Part shown: positions 27,023-35,957 of the stretch, in pieces | How the letters are laid out: each line of letters opens with the position of its first letter | Position numbering within the stretch: position 1 is the first letter of the stretch | Assembly: GCA_964613215.1 (NCBI GenBank) | Contig: CAZTHK010000008.1 | Location: forward strand, 62,001 to 126,000 | Length of the DNA stretch: 64,000 nt | Direction: 5' to 3' | Source: CAZTHK01 sp964613215 | Lineage (GTDB): Bacteria; Krumholzibacteriota; Krumholzibacteriia; Krumholzibacteriales; CAZTHK01 | Translations under genes and position numbers: made by a program | The notes under the pieces: model-generated | Told to the model about the DNA's origin: nothing | The model's input: only the letters and a program-made list of their open reading frames with translations | The model's database searches: none

Positions 27023-28133
27023 ACACAGCATTGGAGAGGATGAAATCGAGAGGGTGGGCAGGGTGCTTAGAAGCCTCTTCCTCACCACCGGTGACGAAGT
27101 AGCAGAATTCGAAAGGAAGCTGGCAGATTATCTTTCCCTGCCCTATACGGTGGGTTTAACCAGCTGTACGGCAGCCATGCAGCTGGCCCTGACCGCCGGC
27201 GGGATCGGTCCCGGCGATGAGGTGATAACCACACCACTGACCTTCATCGGTTCAGCCAACAGCATTCTGATGGCAGGAGCAGAACCGGTGCTGGCGGATG
27301 TGGAGGCCTCCACCGGTAATATCGACCCCCGTGCCGTAGAAGGCGCCATCACCGAACGAACCAGGGGGATACTCCCGGTTCACCTTTACGGCCAGATGTG
27401 TGAGATGGAAGCTATACGGAAAATAGCAGACCGCTATGATCTGATCATCGTGGAGGACGCTGCCCATTCCCTGGAATCGGAGTGCCGGGGAAACAGGCCG
27501 GGTCATTACGGAGACTATGCCTGTTTCAGCTTCTACGCCACCAAGAATATCACCTCCGGAGAGGGCGGGGCGGTATCTGTTAAGAGTAAAGAGGATATGG
27601 AGATGATCAAGAAGCTGCGGCTGCACGGGTTGGACAAGAGTGCAGAGGACAGGTACACCGGAAGCTTTGCCCAGTACGACATAGATGTGTTCGGCTGGAA
27701 ATACAATATGGACAACATTCACGCCGCCATCCTGAATGAGCAGATGAAGAAAATTGACCGGATGCTGACCAGAAGGCGGGAGATATTCCACCGCTATCAG
27801 GAGGCCTTCGGGGAAATGGATGAGATCGATCTTCATACGGTAAAACCGGAGTGCCGGCATGCCTGTCATCTTTTTACCATACTGGTGGAACCCGCCAGAA
27901 GAAACCACATCCTGGGACAGCTTCAGGAGCGGGGCATCGGAGTGTCGGTGAATTTCCATCCCCTCCATCTGATGAGCTACTACCGGGAGCGGTTCGGATA
28001 CCGGGAGGGAATGTTCCCGGTGGCAGAAGAAATCGGCTCCAGAACCATAAGCATTCCCCTCTACCCCAAACTCACCGATGAAGAGATGGAATACGTAATC
28101 GACTCGGTCAAGGCTGTGATAGTGGGAAAATAA
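27000..28133 (+). CDS. DegT/DnrJ/EryC1/StrS-family PLP aminotransferase
   Basis: PLP-dependent sugar aminotransferase of the type that makes amino sugars for surface polysaccharides. GTG start at 27000 with AAAGG 6 nt before it, overlapping the CDF gene. Seen: TSCTAAMQLAL, PLTFIGSANSILMAGAEPVLADVE, IVEDAAHSLES with Asp153 contacting the PLP nitrogen, and SFYATKNITSGEGG with the Schiff-base Lys182. About 377 residues, full length. No other nucleotide-sugar genes are nearby, so the substrate is unknown, and the overlap with a metal transporter gene may reflect only chance arrangement. Confidence 0.9.
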   Translation: MKKVEYFKHSIGEDEIERVGRVLRSLFLTTGDEVAEFERKLADYLSLPYTVGLTSCTAAMQLALTAGGIGPGDEVITTPLTFIGSANSILMAGAEPVLADVEASTGNIDPRAVEGAITERTRGILPVHLYGQMCEMEAIRKIADRYDLIIVEDAAHSLESECRGNRPGHYGDYACFSFYATKNITSGEGGAVSVKSKEDMEMIKKLRLHGLDKSAEDRYTGSFAQYDIDVFGWKYNMDNIHAAILNEQMKKIDRMLTRRREIFHRYQEAFGEMDEIDLHTVKPECRHACHLFTILVEPARRNHILGQLQERGIGVSVNFHPLHLMSYYRERFGYREGMFPVAEEIGSRTISIPLYPKLTDEEMEYVIDSVKAVIVGK

Positions 28134-28344
28134 TATCCCGTCTGGTATTATTCAGTGGAAATAATTCATGTCCCTGTTTGATTAACCGGATGGGAAAAAA
28201 TATTCCCTGGTATAATCTAATATGAAGCAGCATCCTCCGGGGAGTGTCACTGGTCATAACTGAATCTTCAGGGCGCATGACAGGGCCGGCAATTACAGAT
28301 AGCCATCCCGCAGTCTTCCCCTCCCTCACAGACAGCCAACAGGT

Positions 28345-28731
28345 TTACTGATAGGGAATATTTTCTCTTTTATCATCATGTCCGAATACGGTGACCACTT
28401 CATCATTGGTCAGAACCCATATGGTATAGATACCCAGGGCAGTTCCCACCGGAATATTCAGCAGATTAATGCATCCCACCACCAGGGTCAGTATCCGGGC
28501 CCAGGGCTTTCTCTTAAGCAGACCTATCCCTCCGATTATACCGGGGAGGGATATGACAAAGAAAAACATCGATCCGATAATAGCAACTGGGGTAAGGATT
28601 GCGATTGCATCCGGATCCTGAGAAACAAGCCCGCTGCCCAGCACCACCACCAGGATAATTATTCCCACGAATATTCCCAGTATGTTGTAGGCTATGTGGA
28701 GAGCTCCAAGTATGGTAATGTGTTCTTTCAT
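28345..28731 (-). CDS. Small integral membrane protein, unknown function
   Basis: ATG 28731 is chosen because AAGGAG lies 6 nt upstream and the hydrophobic part begins right after; the longer frame to 28812 adds an unlikely polar tail. Four membrane segments are visible: ILGALHIAYNILGIFVGIIILVVV, IAILTPVAIIGSMFFFVI, LPGIIGGIGLL, ILTLVVGCINLLNIPVG followed by IYTIWVL. The KRKPWARILTLV and GIYTIWVL parts resemble small DUF4064-like membrane proteins. Not recognised beyond that; convergent with the DegT gene. Confidence 0.65.
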   Translation of the reverse strand: MKEHITILGALHIAYNILGIFVGIIILVVVLGSGLVSQDPDAIAILTPVAIIGSMFFFVISLPGIIGGIGLLKRKPWARILTLVVGCINLLNIPVGTALGIYTIWVLTNDEVVTVFGHDDKRENIPYQ

Positions 28732-28859
28732 TACTGCTCCTTTCGGGACCGGGGAGTTCCGGTCATCCATGAGGCATTCTAGCATATCATTACCTGGCAG
28801 GTCGATCAGCAAATTTAATATGTACAGAAATTTAATATGTATTTATAACACTTAAGAGT

Positions 28860-28984
28860 GTAGATACCCCGGGGCAAGCCCGTGGCACTGACTGCAAAAT
28901 TACGAGCTTCGCTCCACGCCCTTCGGGCGAGTTCACATTCACCCACGTGCAAGCACGTGGAACTCCGCCCTGCGGGTTATTGGA
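28860..28984. repeat. 125-bp structured dispersed repeat, copy A
   Basis: Matches 43337-43461 over its full length. Contains the hairpin CCACGTGC-AA-GCACGTGG (28943-28960), a GCCC-TTC-GGGC hairpin, and the conserved strand GAGTTCACATTCACC between them. Lies in noncoding DNA. Confidence 0.8.
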
Positions 28985-29258
28985 TTTTTACCTCTGTAAA
29001 CACAGCTCGAAAACCTGGCAATACTGAAAGGAGAATACTGAAATCACTTGCAAATAAATGAGCTATGTGATAAAATGTTTTTCAGTGAAAATTACGCTGA
29101 ATTGAATCCGGGCGAGAATTCTTGAAATAATTGATCCGGAGGGGGTGATAACAGGGGACTTGTTATTGCATTATACAATCTTTCAGGCTGAGGGCGATCA
29201 ATTAAAACAGATGAGAGTTAATTGAATGCCCAAGGCTGACCTGAGACAGAACCGGATA

Positions 29259-29300
29259 TGCTGATTGGATCAGACGGATTTTCTGGCACCTCAATCAGCA
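29259..29300. repeat. 42-bp inverted-repeat element, copy 1
   Basis: Arms TGCTGATTG (29259-29267) and CAATCAGCA (29292-29300) around a 24-nt loop that starts GATCAGACGG. A second copy with the same arms and a similar loop is at 33247-33289. This copy lies in the 5' leader of the orphan secreted protein gene. Confidence 0.75.
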
Positions 29301-29320
29301 ATCCGAAGGAAGGCAAATCA

Positions 29321-29986
29321 ATGAAAAAGTTAATCGTTGCGATTACATTAATTCTGGTTCTATCTATTGTGAAAGGCGCTTCTGCAGATCCCCAGAGTGG
29401 CACCTACTATCCTTCTATCGAAAGCTGGACCACATGGCAAACCTACTGGAATGACGGGGAAGGTGGAAATCCCGACGTCTATGGTGACGGTCCCCTGGAG
29501 GTTGGAAATGTTATTATGTGCTATCAGAGCCCACTGCCCGGTTACCTGTTTTTTCTATGTCCCAATACACAGGTGGGTACAGTTGATCCTTCCACAGATT
29601 TGATCATAACTAGCGTGAATCCCGATCCTCCCGCAACAGGTACAGTTGAAGTGAGCTATCAGGGTGGGGAACTCGAACTGAATGGGGCATTATGGGGAGA
29701 GTCATCAGATAATATCTACATGGTCGATCTGGATGGAGCAACTGCTACTGCGGAGCTGGATTTGACAGATCCAAACGGGCCAATGGTCACCATGGAAATC
29801 AGTTCTACCGGTCATTTCGTAGATTATCCTATTGTTGGGGTTAGGTTTACCGCTACTTTCGCGGATAATGCAGCAGATTCAATGTCGGGATTCAGCGGAA
29901 CACCAACCACGGTAAAAATAGAAATCAGTTCCACCGTGGGTACAGAAGCTGCCAGCTGGGGAGCAGTTAAGCAGATGTACCGTTAA
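29321..29986 (+). CDS. Orphan secreted protein, unknown
   Basis: Not recognised. ATG 29321 follows GGAAGG by 7 nt; the frame continues upstream to 29258 only by chance. Signal peptide MKKLIVAITLILVLSIVKGASA, then about 200 residues that are acidic, rich in Thr, Gly and Pro, and predicted all-beta (VGTVDPSTDLIITSVNPD, GTVEVSYQGGELELNG, TATAELDLTDPNGPMVTMEI). One Cys pair (IMCYQS..FLCPNT) could form a disulfide. No sorting domain or lipobox. Codon use looks more AT-rich than its neighbours. Followed by a strong terminator; single-gene unit. Confidence 0.7.
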   Translation: MKKLIVAITLILVLSIVKGASADPQSGTYYPSIESWTTWQTYWNDGEGGNPDVYGDGPLEVGNVIMCYQSPLPGYLFFLCPNTQVGTVDPSTDLIITSVNPDPPATGTVEVSYQGGELELNGALWGESSDNIYMVDLDGATATAELDLTDPNGPMVTMEISSTGHFVDYPIVGVRFTATFADNAADSMSGFSGTPTTVKIEISSTVGTEAASWGAVKQMYR

Positions 29987-30018
29987 TTCATGACAAAGCG
30001 AACGGAATTTTATTTATA

Positions 30019-30043
30019 CCCCGGGTCAAGGCCCGGGGTTTTT
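30019..30043 (+). terminator. Rho-independent terminator
   Basis: Stem CCCCGGG/CCCGGGG (extendable by a G-T and a C-G pair) followed by a run of T, about 30 nt after the stop of the orphan secreted protein. Confidence 0.88.
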
Positions 30044-30196
30044 ACCGTATAAAGCGCCTGTGAATTTTCGCAGAGTTGATATTGGCAGTATAATCTGCTA
30101 TTATTATTGAAGATAAGAAGCACTTTATAATCTCGCTGTTAACAACAGTCGAATGGATTAGCTGAACAGAAGAAAGGCTTTTTACAGGTCAACATC

Positions 30197-33013
30197 ATGC
30201 GTTATATCCGGTTAATTTTCTGTTTGCTGATTTCACTGATTATTACAACTGCCACCGCTATGGCCGCTCCGGTACATACCACCTACCTCTGGCATATGCA
30301 CCAGCCCATCTACTGGCCGGACAGAAGCACCTGGTACCCATCCCGTTATGAGAGAGCGTACGAAACCATCACCCTGGGCCATTCGGAGAATGATGTATAC
30401 AGCATATTCAACAAGGACGACCGGGTGGCCGACTATCAGTACTATCCCCATGACGCCATCTCCATGATTCTGGATATTCCCGATGCCGGCGCCCAGGTAA
30501 GCTTCGCCTCAGCCCTGATCGAGAATATCAAGAGCCTGGCAGACGCAGGCTGGAACGGAGGACGCTACGCACCCGACTGGTACAGCCACTACAGAACAGC
30601 GCGCTCCTGGACCACATCGGGTGGCCACTCCCGGCTGGCCCAGGTTCTGGTAGCGGCTCACCATCCCATCGCCCCGCTTATGGACCGGAATGCCCTGGAC
30701 AGGGAACTGCAGGTGGCCAAGGTGGCCTATGATGTGGCCTGGGGGGATACCAGTTACTCCAAGGGTTACTTACCCGCCGAGACCTGTTTCTCCGAAAGGA
30801 TGATACCCACCCTGGTAGAACATGGAGTGGAATGGGTAATCGTCCCCAACATCCACATATCCCGTGCCTGTGAGGACTATCCCTACGATGCCAATCTGGA
30901 TAATTGTGATCCTCCCAACCAGGCGGATCAACTCAATCCGGCCCAGGGCTACTATGAGAGCATATCCATCAGCAGGGGAGTAACGGTAAAGACGCCTCCT
31001 CCCTTCGGATACCAGCCCCACTATGCCAGATATGTGGATCCTGAGACGGGCCAGGACTATTCCATAATAGTGGTACCATCGGCCAATGCCATGAGCTGGG
31101 ATGAGGGATATGCACTTTACGGAACAGGCCAGATAGATAACATAGCCGGTTACAACGACCCCCAGCATCCCATGCTGATCCTGTTCGCTCATGACGGGGA
31201 TAACGCCTGGTCGGGGGGATATTCCTACTACAATGAGAATGTAACCAACTTCTGTCATGACGCGGTCAGCCAGGGCTACGAACCCACCACGGTGGCCCAG
31301 TATCTGGCCGATCACCCGGTGGACCCTGAAGATATCGTTCATGTGGAGGATGGTGGCTGGGTAAATGCCGACGGCGATTTCGGATCACCCCAGTTCATCA
31401 ACTGGAACTGGCCCCTGGTGGATGAGAACGGCGACTTCGATATCCCCGGTGGCTGGGCGGAGGACGAACGCAACTGGGCGGTTCTGACTGCAGCCCAGAA
31501 CAGGGTGGAAACCGCAGAGCAGATATACGGCATCGCTCCCGATCCGGAAAAGATCTTCGATCCCGCTACCGGAGCCAATCCGGTAGAAAAGGCCTGGCAT
31601 CATCTCCTATCCGGTTATGAGAGTGGCTACATGTATTACGGTACCGCCCTCGACATGGAGGTTAAGCCTACCCTTTCCGCCAATGCTGCAGTACTACATG
31701 CCGATCCGGTAATCGACGGCGGCAGCGATAATACCCCGCCCACCATCTGGCTTCCCCAGCGCCTTCCCTGGAATCCCGGGGGCAGAGGAGGCGGATCACT
31801 CTGGGGCTACCCCGGCGGGGATGGAGAGGAAATGCCCGGCGATTTCTATGTATGGACATTCGCATACGATGTCTCCGGGCTGGCCGGGGTGGAGCTGAAA
31901 TACCGTATCGATACCGACGGGGTCAATCCCCTCTCCAGCGATCAGAATGAAATCTACGCGGGAGGCCCGGAGGTGGGCGGCTGGCAGACCCTGACCATGA
32001 ACCGGCGTGATTTCCCCGAAGGCAACTTTTTCTCAGATCCCAACATCGACTTTTCCGTACTTCCCGACTATATCGCGGATGAATATTTCGTGCAGGTCGC
32101 CGGACTCGCCGAGCTACTGATAGATTACTACGTGGAGGCGGAGGATTCCCTGGGTAATATAAAAAAGAGCCCCATACAGCACGTATGGATAGGTGAGGCC
32201 ACAGGGAGCCCCTCCCACCAGATAGACGGCGAACTCGACACCAATGCAACCCATCTCGCCTCCGGCGACAGCCTGAATCTGTATGCCGACTGGGACGGTC
32301 AATACCTGTATGTAGCCACTGAGGGCACCGGAAATACCTCCGGGCTGGATCACTTTATCCTGATAGATACAGATCTTTCCACCCCTTTGGCAGCTCCGTG
32401 GGCCAAGAGCGGAGAGGTGACCGGCAGGATTCTGTTTCTGGCCAACGAGGAGTCCAACAACTGGTGCGGATGGTTCGACCAGACGGAGACTGTTCTGTCC
32501 AGCGGGGTGGAATGCGCCGCCGGTGATTATCTGGAGGGACTTATAGACCTGGAGGCTCATCTGGGATCTCAGCCGGACAGCATATATCTGTGCTCGGCTG
32601 CATATGCCACTCCGGATGGAGGAGCGCTCTCCCTTCAGACTCCTGAAGGCGATGGAGACTCAGATATTCAGGATACCGAGTACATAAAATATCAGCTGGT
32701 GGTAACGGATGCTGATCCTCTGTCGCCGGCAGCAGGAATGCCCCGGATAGTCTCCGCCTGGCCCAACCCTTCAGGCTCCGATACCCATATCAGGCTCTAC
32801 CTTCCCGAACCAAGGGAGCTCACCCTGGCGGTCTATGATATATCCGGCAGGAGGGTCAGGGAAATCACCTCCGGGATTAAAACCACCGGAAGACACAGGC
32901 TGAGCTGGGACGGAAGGGACAGCAGGGGAAAGCAAGTCTCCCCCGGGGTCTATTTCATCCGTATGGAAACGGGAGGATATGTCCGGAGCAGGAAGATAAT
33001 TCTGGTGAGATAA
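30197..33013 (+). CDS. Secreted glycoside hydrolase family 57-like protein with sorting domain
   Basis: Retaining alpha-glucan-type hydrolase or branching enzyme, here exported. Signal peptide MRYIRLIFCLLISLIITTATAMA. The GH57 motifs are visible: HMHQP (motif 1, right after the signal), GYLPAETCFSERM with likely nucleophile Glu195, and FAHDGDNAWSGG with the likely acid Asp333 or Asp335. After the catalytic part (about to residue 530) come an Ig-like region, a DOMON/cellulose-binding-like section (LNLYADWDGQYLYVATEG, about 690-830), and a FlgD-like C-terminal sorting domain (SPGVYFIRMETGG). Substrate unknown: amylase, amylopullulanase or another alpha-glycan enzyme. The ribosome site is weak (AGG about 10 nt before ATG). 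Confidence 0.85.
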   Translation: MRYIRLIFCLLISLIITTATAMAAPVHTTYLWHMHQPIYWPDRSTWYPSRYERAYETITLGHSENDVYSIFNKDDRVADYQYYPHDAISMILDIPDAGAQVSFASALIENIKSLADAGWNGGRYAPDWYSHYRTARSWTTSGGHSRLAQVLVAAHHPIAPLMDRNALDRELQVAKVAYDVAWGDTSYSKGYLPAETCFSERMIPTLVEHGVEWVIVPNIHISRACEDYPYDANLDNCDPPNQADQLNPAQGYYESISISRGVTVKTPPPFGYQPHYARYVDPETGQDYSIIVVPSANAMSWDEGYALYGTGQIDNIAGYNDPQHPMLILFAHDGDNAWSGGYSYYNENVTNFCHDAVSQGYEPTTVAQYLADHPVDPEDIVHVEDGGWVNADGDFGSPQFINWNWPLVDENGDFDIPGGWAEDERNWAVLTAAQNRVETAEQIYGIAPDPEKIFDPATGANPVEKAWHHLLSGYESGYMYYGTALDMEVKPTLSANAAVLHADPVIDGGSDNTPPTIWLPQRLPWNPGGRGGGSLWGYPGGDGEEMPGDFYVWTFAYDVSGLAGVELKYRIDTDGVNPLSSDQNEIYAGGPEVGGWQTLTMNRRDFPEGNFFSDPNIDFSVLPDYIADEYFVQVAGLAELLIDYYVEAEDSLGNIKKSPIQHVWIGEATGSPSHQIDGELDTNATHLASGDSLNLYADWDGQYLYVATEGTGNTSGLDHFILIDTDLSTPLAAPWAKSGEVTGRILFLANEESNNWCGWFDQTETVLSSGVECAAGDYLEGLIDLEAHLGSQPDSIYLCSAAYATPDGGALSLQTPEGDGDSDIQDTEYIKYQLVVTDADPLSPAAGMPRIVSAWPNPSGSDTHIRLYLPEPRELTLAVYDISGRRVREITSGIKTTGRHRLSWDGRDSRGKQVSPGVYFIRMETGGYVRSRKIILVR

Positions 33014-33040
33014 GACCGATTTCAATCTATCGGTTTTATT
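33012..33040 (+). terminator. Rho-independent terminator of the GH57 gene
   Basis: Stem ACCGAT/ATCGGT, extendable to 9 bp with a G-T pair, with an 8-nt loop and a TTTTATTT tail directly after the stop codon. Confidence 0.75.
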
Positions 33041-33246
33041 TAAACTCCATGATCAATCAGCCTCATTAATTTACTTAATTCAAACAGCAATAGTCCGGGG
33101 ACCGGCAGGATGTAATTGTAATCATACTTCCAGCCGGAACGAATTGATTAACAGGAGAGTTGAAAAGGCAAAACGGCTTGTCTTATCTCTCGTCAAAGCT
33201 CACCCTGCAGCTATTTTTATCAACTGACCTGCTGCAGCATTGCATT

Positions 33247-33289
33247 TGCTGATTGGAGCAGAACGGTATCTTCCGCGGCTCAATCAGCA
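33247..33289. repeat. 42-bp inverted-repeat element, copy 2
   Basis: Arms TGCTGATTG and CAATCAGCA as in copy 1, with a 25-nt loop starting GAGCAGAACGG. It ends 3 nt before the stop codon of the Pit gene, so it may also act as that transcript's 3' hairpin. Confidence 0.75.
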
Positions 33290-33291
33290 TT

Positions 33292-34614
33292 CTATCCGTT
33301 CAGACCGGCTATTACCCCGGTGATATAATCGAAGGCCAGCCATCTTCCCACCAGGAAGATGGCGATGGAGATAAGTGCGGCTACCGGCACGGTGATCAGC
33401 CAGGAGGTAAATATCTTCTGCACTACATTCTTGTTTACCGCGCCCACCCCCCTGGCAAGGGCAACTCCCATTATTGCTCCCACCAGGGTGTGGGTGGTGG
33501 AAACAGGAAGCTTGAGCCGGCTGCACGCCAGCACCGTGGTCATAGCCGCCACATCGGCAGCCAGCCCACGGCTGGGGGTTATTCTGGTAATCTTCTCTCC
33601 CACCGTGGTCATTACCCGGTACCCATACATGGCCAACCCAATCACTATACCCCCTCCCCCCAGCATCAGCACCCATACCGGAACGGGCACCTTCATGGAA
33701 ACGGTTCCATTGCGGAAAACTCCCACCACCGCTGCCAGGGGACCCACCGAATTGGCTACATCGTTGGCCCCGTGAGCGAAAGCCACCGTGCAGGAGGTTA
33801 TAAAAACCAGGGGGGCAAATACCCTCTCCACCACCTCCAGCTGTAAAGATAGCTCCTCCCCGGCATATCCCACCAGCTTTCTGGAAAGGTACCATTTGCT
33901 GAAAAATGCTGCCGCAATCCCTACCACTAAAGACCATCCCAATGCCGCCCAGCCGGTCAACCATGCTATCTCTGCTTTTGCGGTGATGTGTTTCAACCCC
34001 TTGAAGACGATGGCTGCGGTAATAACAAAGAAGGTAAAGAAGAACAGAAAGGGAGCGTATCTTATTGCCACCCTTACCGGCCTGTAATGCTGCAATATCA
34101 ACCTGCTTATGAGGATAAAGATCAGAAAGCCCAGAATGCCGCCCAGCAGGGGAGAGACAAACCAGCTGGTCACAATCTGTCCCATCTTAAGCCAGTTAAC
34201 CGCACTCCATCCTGCCGCCACAATTCCACCGCCGGCTATGGCGCCCACTATGGAATGAGTGGTGGACACCGGCACCCCGAAGAAGGTGGCCAGATGAAGC
34301 CACAGAGCTGCTGCCAGCAGTGATGACATCATCAGGAGCACCAGAAGAGCAGCCGCCTGATCGCTGCTTATGCGGGGAAGGCTGGTCAGGAAATCCGGAT
34401 GTACAATACCCTTACGGACAGTATCGGTAACATGCGCCCCTACCAGTACTGCACCCGCAAACTCACATATGCCGGCAGCAATTACCGCCTGTTTTATGGT
34501 ACAGGCTTTGGAGCCTACCGCATCGGCCATGGAATTGGCCACGTCGTTGGCACCGATAGTCCAGGCCATATAAAGCCCCAGAACCGCCGTTACTGTCACT
34601 AATACCGCCAGCAT
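33292..34614 (-). CDS. Inorganic phosphate transporter, Pit family
   Basis: Inner-membrane low-affinity phosphate (metal-phosphate/H+) symporter. Two related halves are seen, each with the family signature: GANDVANSMADAVGSKA near residue 22 and HGANDVANSVGPLA near residue 280, plus the SxTHxxVGA motif twice (VPVSTTHSIVGA, LPVSTTHTLVGA). About ten membrane segments; 440 residues is normal for the PF01384 family. Begins 12 nt after the PhoU-like gene, forming the common phoU-like/pit operon. Confidence 0.92.
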   Translation of the reverse strand: MLAVLVTVTAVLGLYMAWTIGANDVANSMADAVGSKACTIKQAVIAAGICEFAGAVLVGAHVTDTVRKGIVHPDFLTSLPRISSDQAAALLVLLMMSSLLAAALWLHLATFFGVPVSTTHSIVGAIAGGGIVAAGWSAVNWLKMGQIVTSWFVSPLLGGILGFLIFILISRLILQHYRPVRVAIRYAPFLFFFTFFVITAAIVFKGLKHITAKAEIAWLTGWAALGWSLVVGIAAAFFSKWYLSRKLVGYAGEELSLQLEVVERVFAPLVFITSCTVAFAHGANDVANSVGPLAAVVGVFRNGTVSMKVPVPVWVLMLGGGGIVIGLAMYGYRVMTTVGEKITRITPSRGLAADVAAMTTVLACSRLKLPVSTTHTLVGAIMGVALARGVGAVNKNVVQKIFTSWLITVPVAALISIAIFLVGRWLAFDYITGVIAGLNG

Positions 34615-34626
34615 CCCGGTCTACTG

Positions 34627-35304
34627 CTACCCTTCCTTAACGATCATCACCCGAAGAACATCTCCTGTATTTTCAACATCATTGGCGATCTGGCTGAGAG
34701 CCATAAGTATCTTTTCGTAAAAAAGGATGGTGATGGGATCCAGTTCCCTTTCCAGCTCATAGATATGACTGCTTATCCTCCGCTGCATCCTGTCCGCCTT
34801 CCACTCACCCTCTCCCAGTCCCTTGATCAGATCGATCACCTTTCTGGCCTCCTCGCCTCCGAAGGATGTCTCTGCCAGATTAACCATCTCCTGAGCTGCT
34901 TCCATCAGATTATCCCCGATGGAACGGACATGCTCGCAGAAGTCCATGAATTCCCGGGTAAGGTCGGGATGGATCCTGGTCTTCCGAATAATCAGGATCA
35001 CGGCAAAGTCTTCCACCCCATCGGCTATCCTGTCCTGTCGGTGGAGATAGTTATCCAGATCCACCCGGGCCACCGGCAGAAAATAGCGGCGGGGAATATT
35101 CTCCCGGATGGTATGCTTGATCTCATCCGCCTCATATTCCAGTTTTGAAATCTGATCCTGCAGACGGTGTATCTCGTCGTAATCCTGATCGATCAGAGCC
35201 TTCATTACCGGATTGATCAAGTTCAGACACTCATGAACCTTTTTAGCGTGTTCCAGGAGGGGTTTGAAGGGGGATTCCCCGAATACCTGTTCTAACAAGC
35301 TCAT
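34627..35304 (-). CDS. DUF47/PhoU-like regulator of Pit transport
   Basis: Helical cytoplasmic protein of the TIGR00153 (DUF47) family, distantly like PhoU and normally encoded next to Pit transporters. ATG 35304 (MSLLEQVFGESPF) is chosen because GGAGG lies 7 nt upstream; the longer frame to 35418 is not supported. Seen: LEYEADEIKHTIRENIPRRYFLPVARVDL typical of the family core, DNYLHRQDRIADGVEDFA, and LEREL.PI..LFYEKI near the end. 225 residues, normal. First gene of the two-gene unit; a phosphate-response box was not recognised. Confidence 0.9.
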   Translation of the reverse strand: MSLLEQVFGESPFKPLLEHAKKVHECLNLINPVMKALIDQDYDEIHRLQDQISKLEYEADEIKHTIRENIPRRYFLPVARVDLDNYLHRQDRIADGVEDFAVILIIRKTRIHPDLTREFMDFCEHVRSIGDNLMEAAQEMVNLAETSFGGEEARKVIDLIKGLGEGEWKADRMQRRISSHIYELERELDPITILFYEKILMALSQIANDVENTGDVLRVMIVKEG

Positions 35305-35957
35305 ACCTTTTCCTCCATATGCTTCTTCACTGTTGCCTCTTGCTCCCCGTGAGAATTTCTCTATGGCTCTCCCTTGATTCCGGCAAGGTTTACTCATCAC
35401 TGCCCCTGCTGCGGGCAAGGGTTTCTCATGGTTGCCTCTTGCTTATTGTTCACGGTGAGGCTGTTACCTCTTCTATAACAGATTCAAACCGGATGGACAA
35501 TGAATATTAGATATTTATTAAGTTTGTGTTAAGAAATTATTAAGCCCGGAGATAATCAGTTGCCCATTGGGAAGCGGACATATGCCCAGGCTGTACAGGT
35601 AGAGGAAGAATGATTCATTGTTCTAAAAGCCAATATTTCTCCCCGGCCGCTACAGCTGTCTGGGTTATGGTAACTTCATATGTGGGATGAGCTTAATATA
35701 TAATTTATAACCGCCAATGGTTCATTCACTTACAGAGATTGTCCTTCACTCACAGTTGGGTGATTTTTATTAGCTCGGATAATTCATAAGCTCAGTGTCC
35801 CGAGTCGGGTAAAGGACGTGATAATAAGCCCTTTCCGGGCTTGGTTCTTATTTATTGAATGTAACAGGGGACCCAAAGTTGGAGGGAGAAAATCTGTCAA
35901 CTTATCAACCAGCATTCAGTCAATGGACAGAGCTGCCATATTTATGAATTATTCAGG
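35305..35957. other. Intergenic region, no gene
   Basis: Divergent from neither flank in a simple way: upstream of the phoU-like/pit pair and downstream of the sigma-54 activator. The phrase GTTGCCTCTTGCT occurs twice about 100 bp apart (35332, 35431) with GGCAAGG...TCTCAT-like sequence between, a degenerate local repeat. A small hairpin AAGCCC-TTTCC-GGGCTT at 35826-35842 may end the activator transcript. Confidence 0.45.

Larger units (their letters stand above)
28732..29320. other. Intergenic region holding two repeat elements
   Basis: Contains one copy of the 125-bp structured repeat (28860-28984) and one copy of the 42-bp inverted repeat (29259-29300). A G-rich GGAGGGGGTGATAAC near 29138 resembles the extended Shine-Dalgarno motif seen before 7899 and 39513. 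No gene. Confidence 0.5.
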
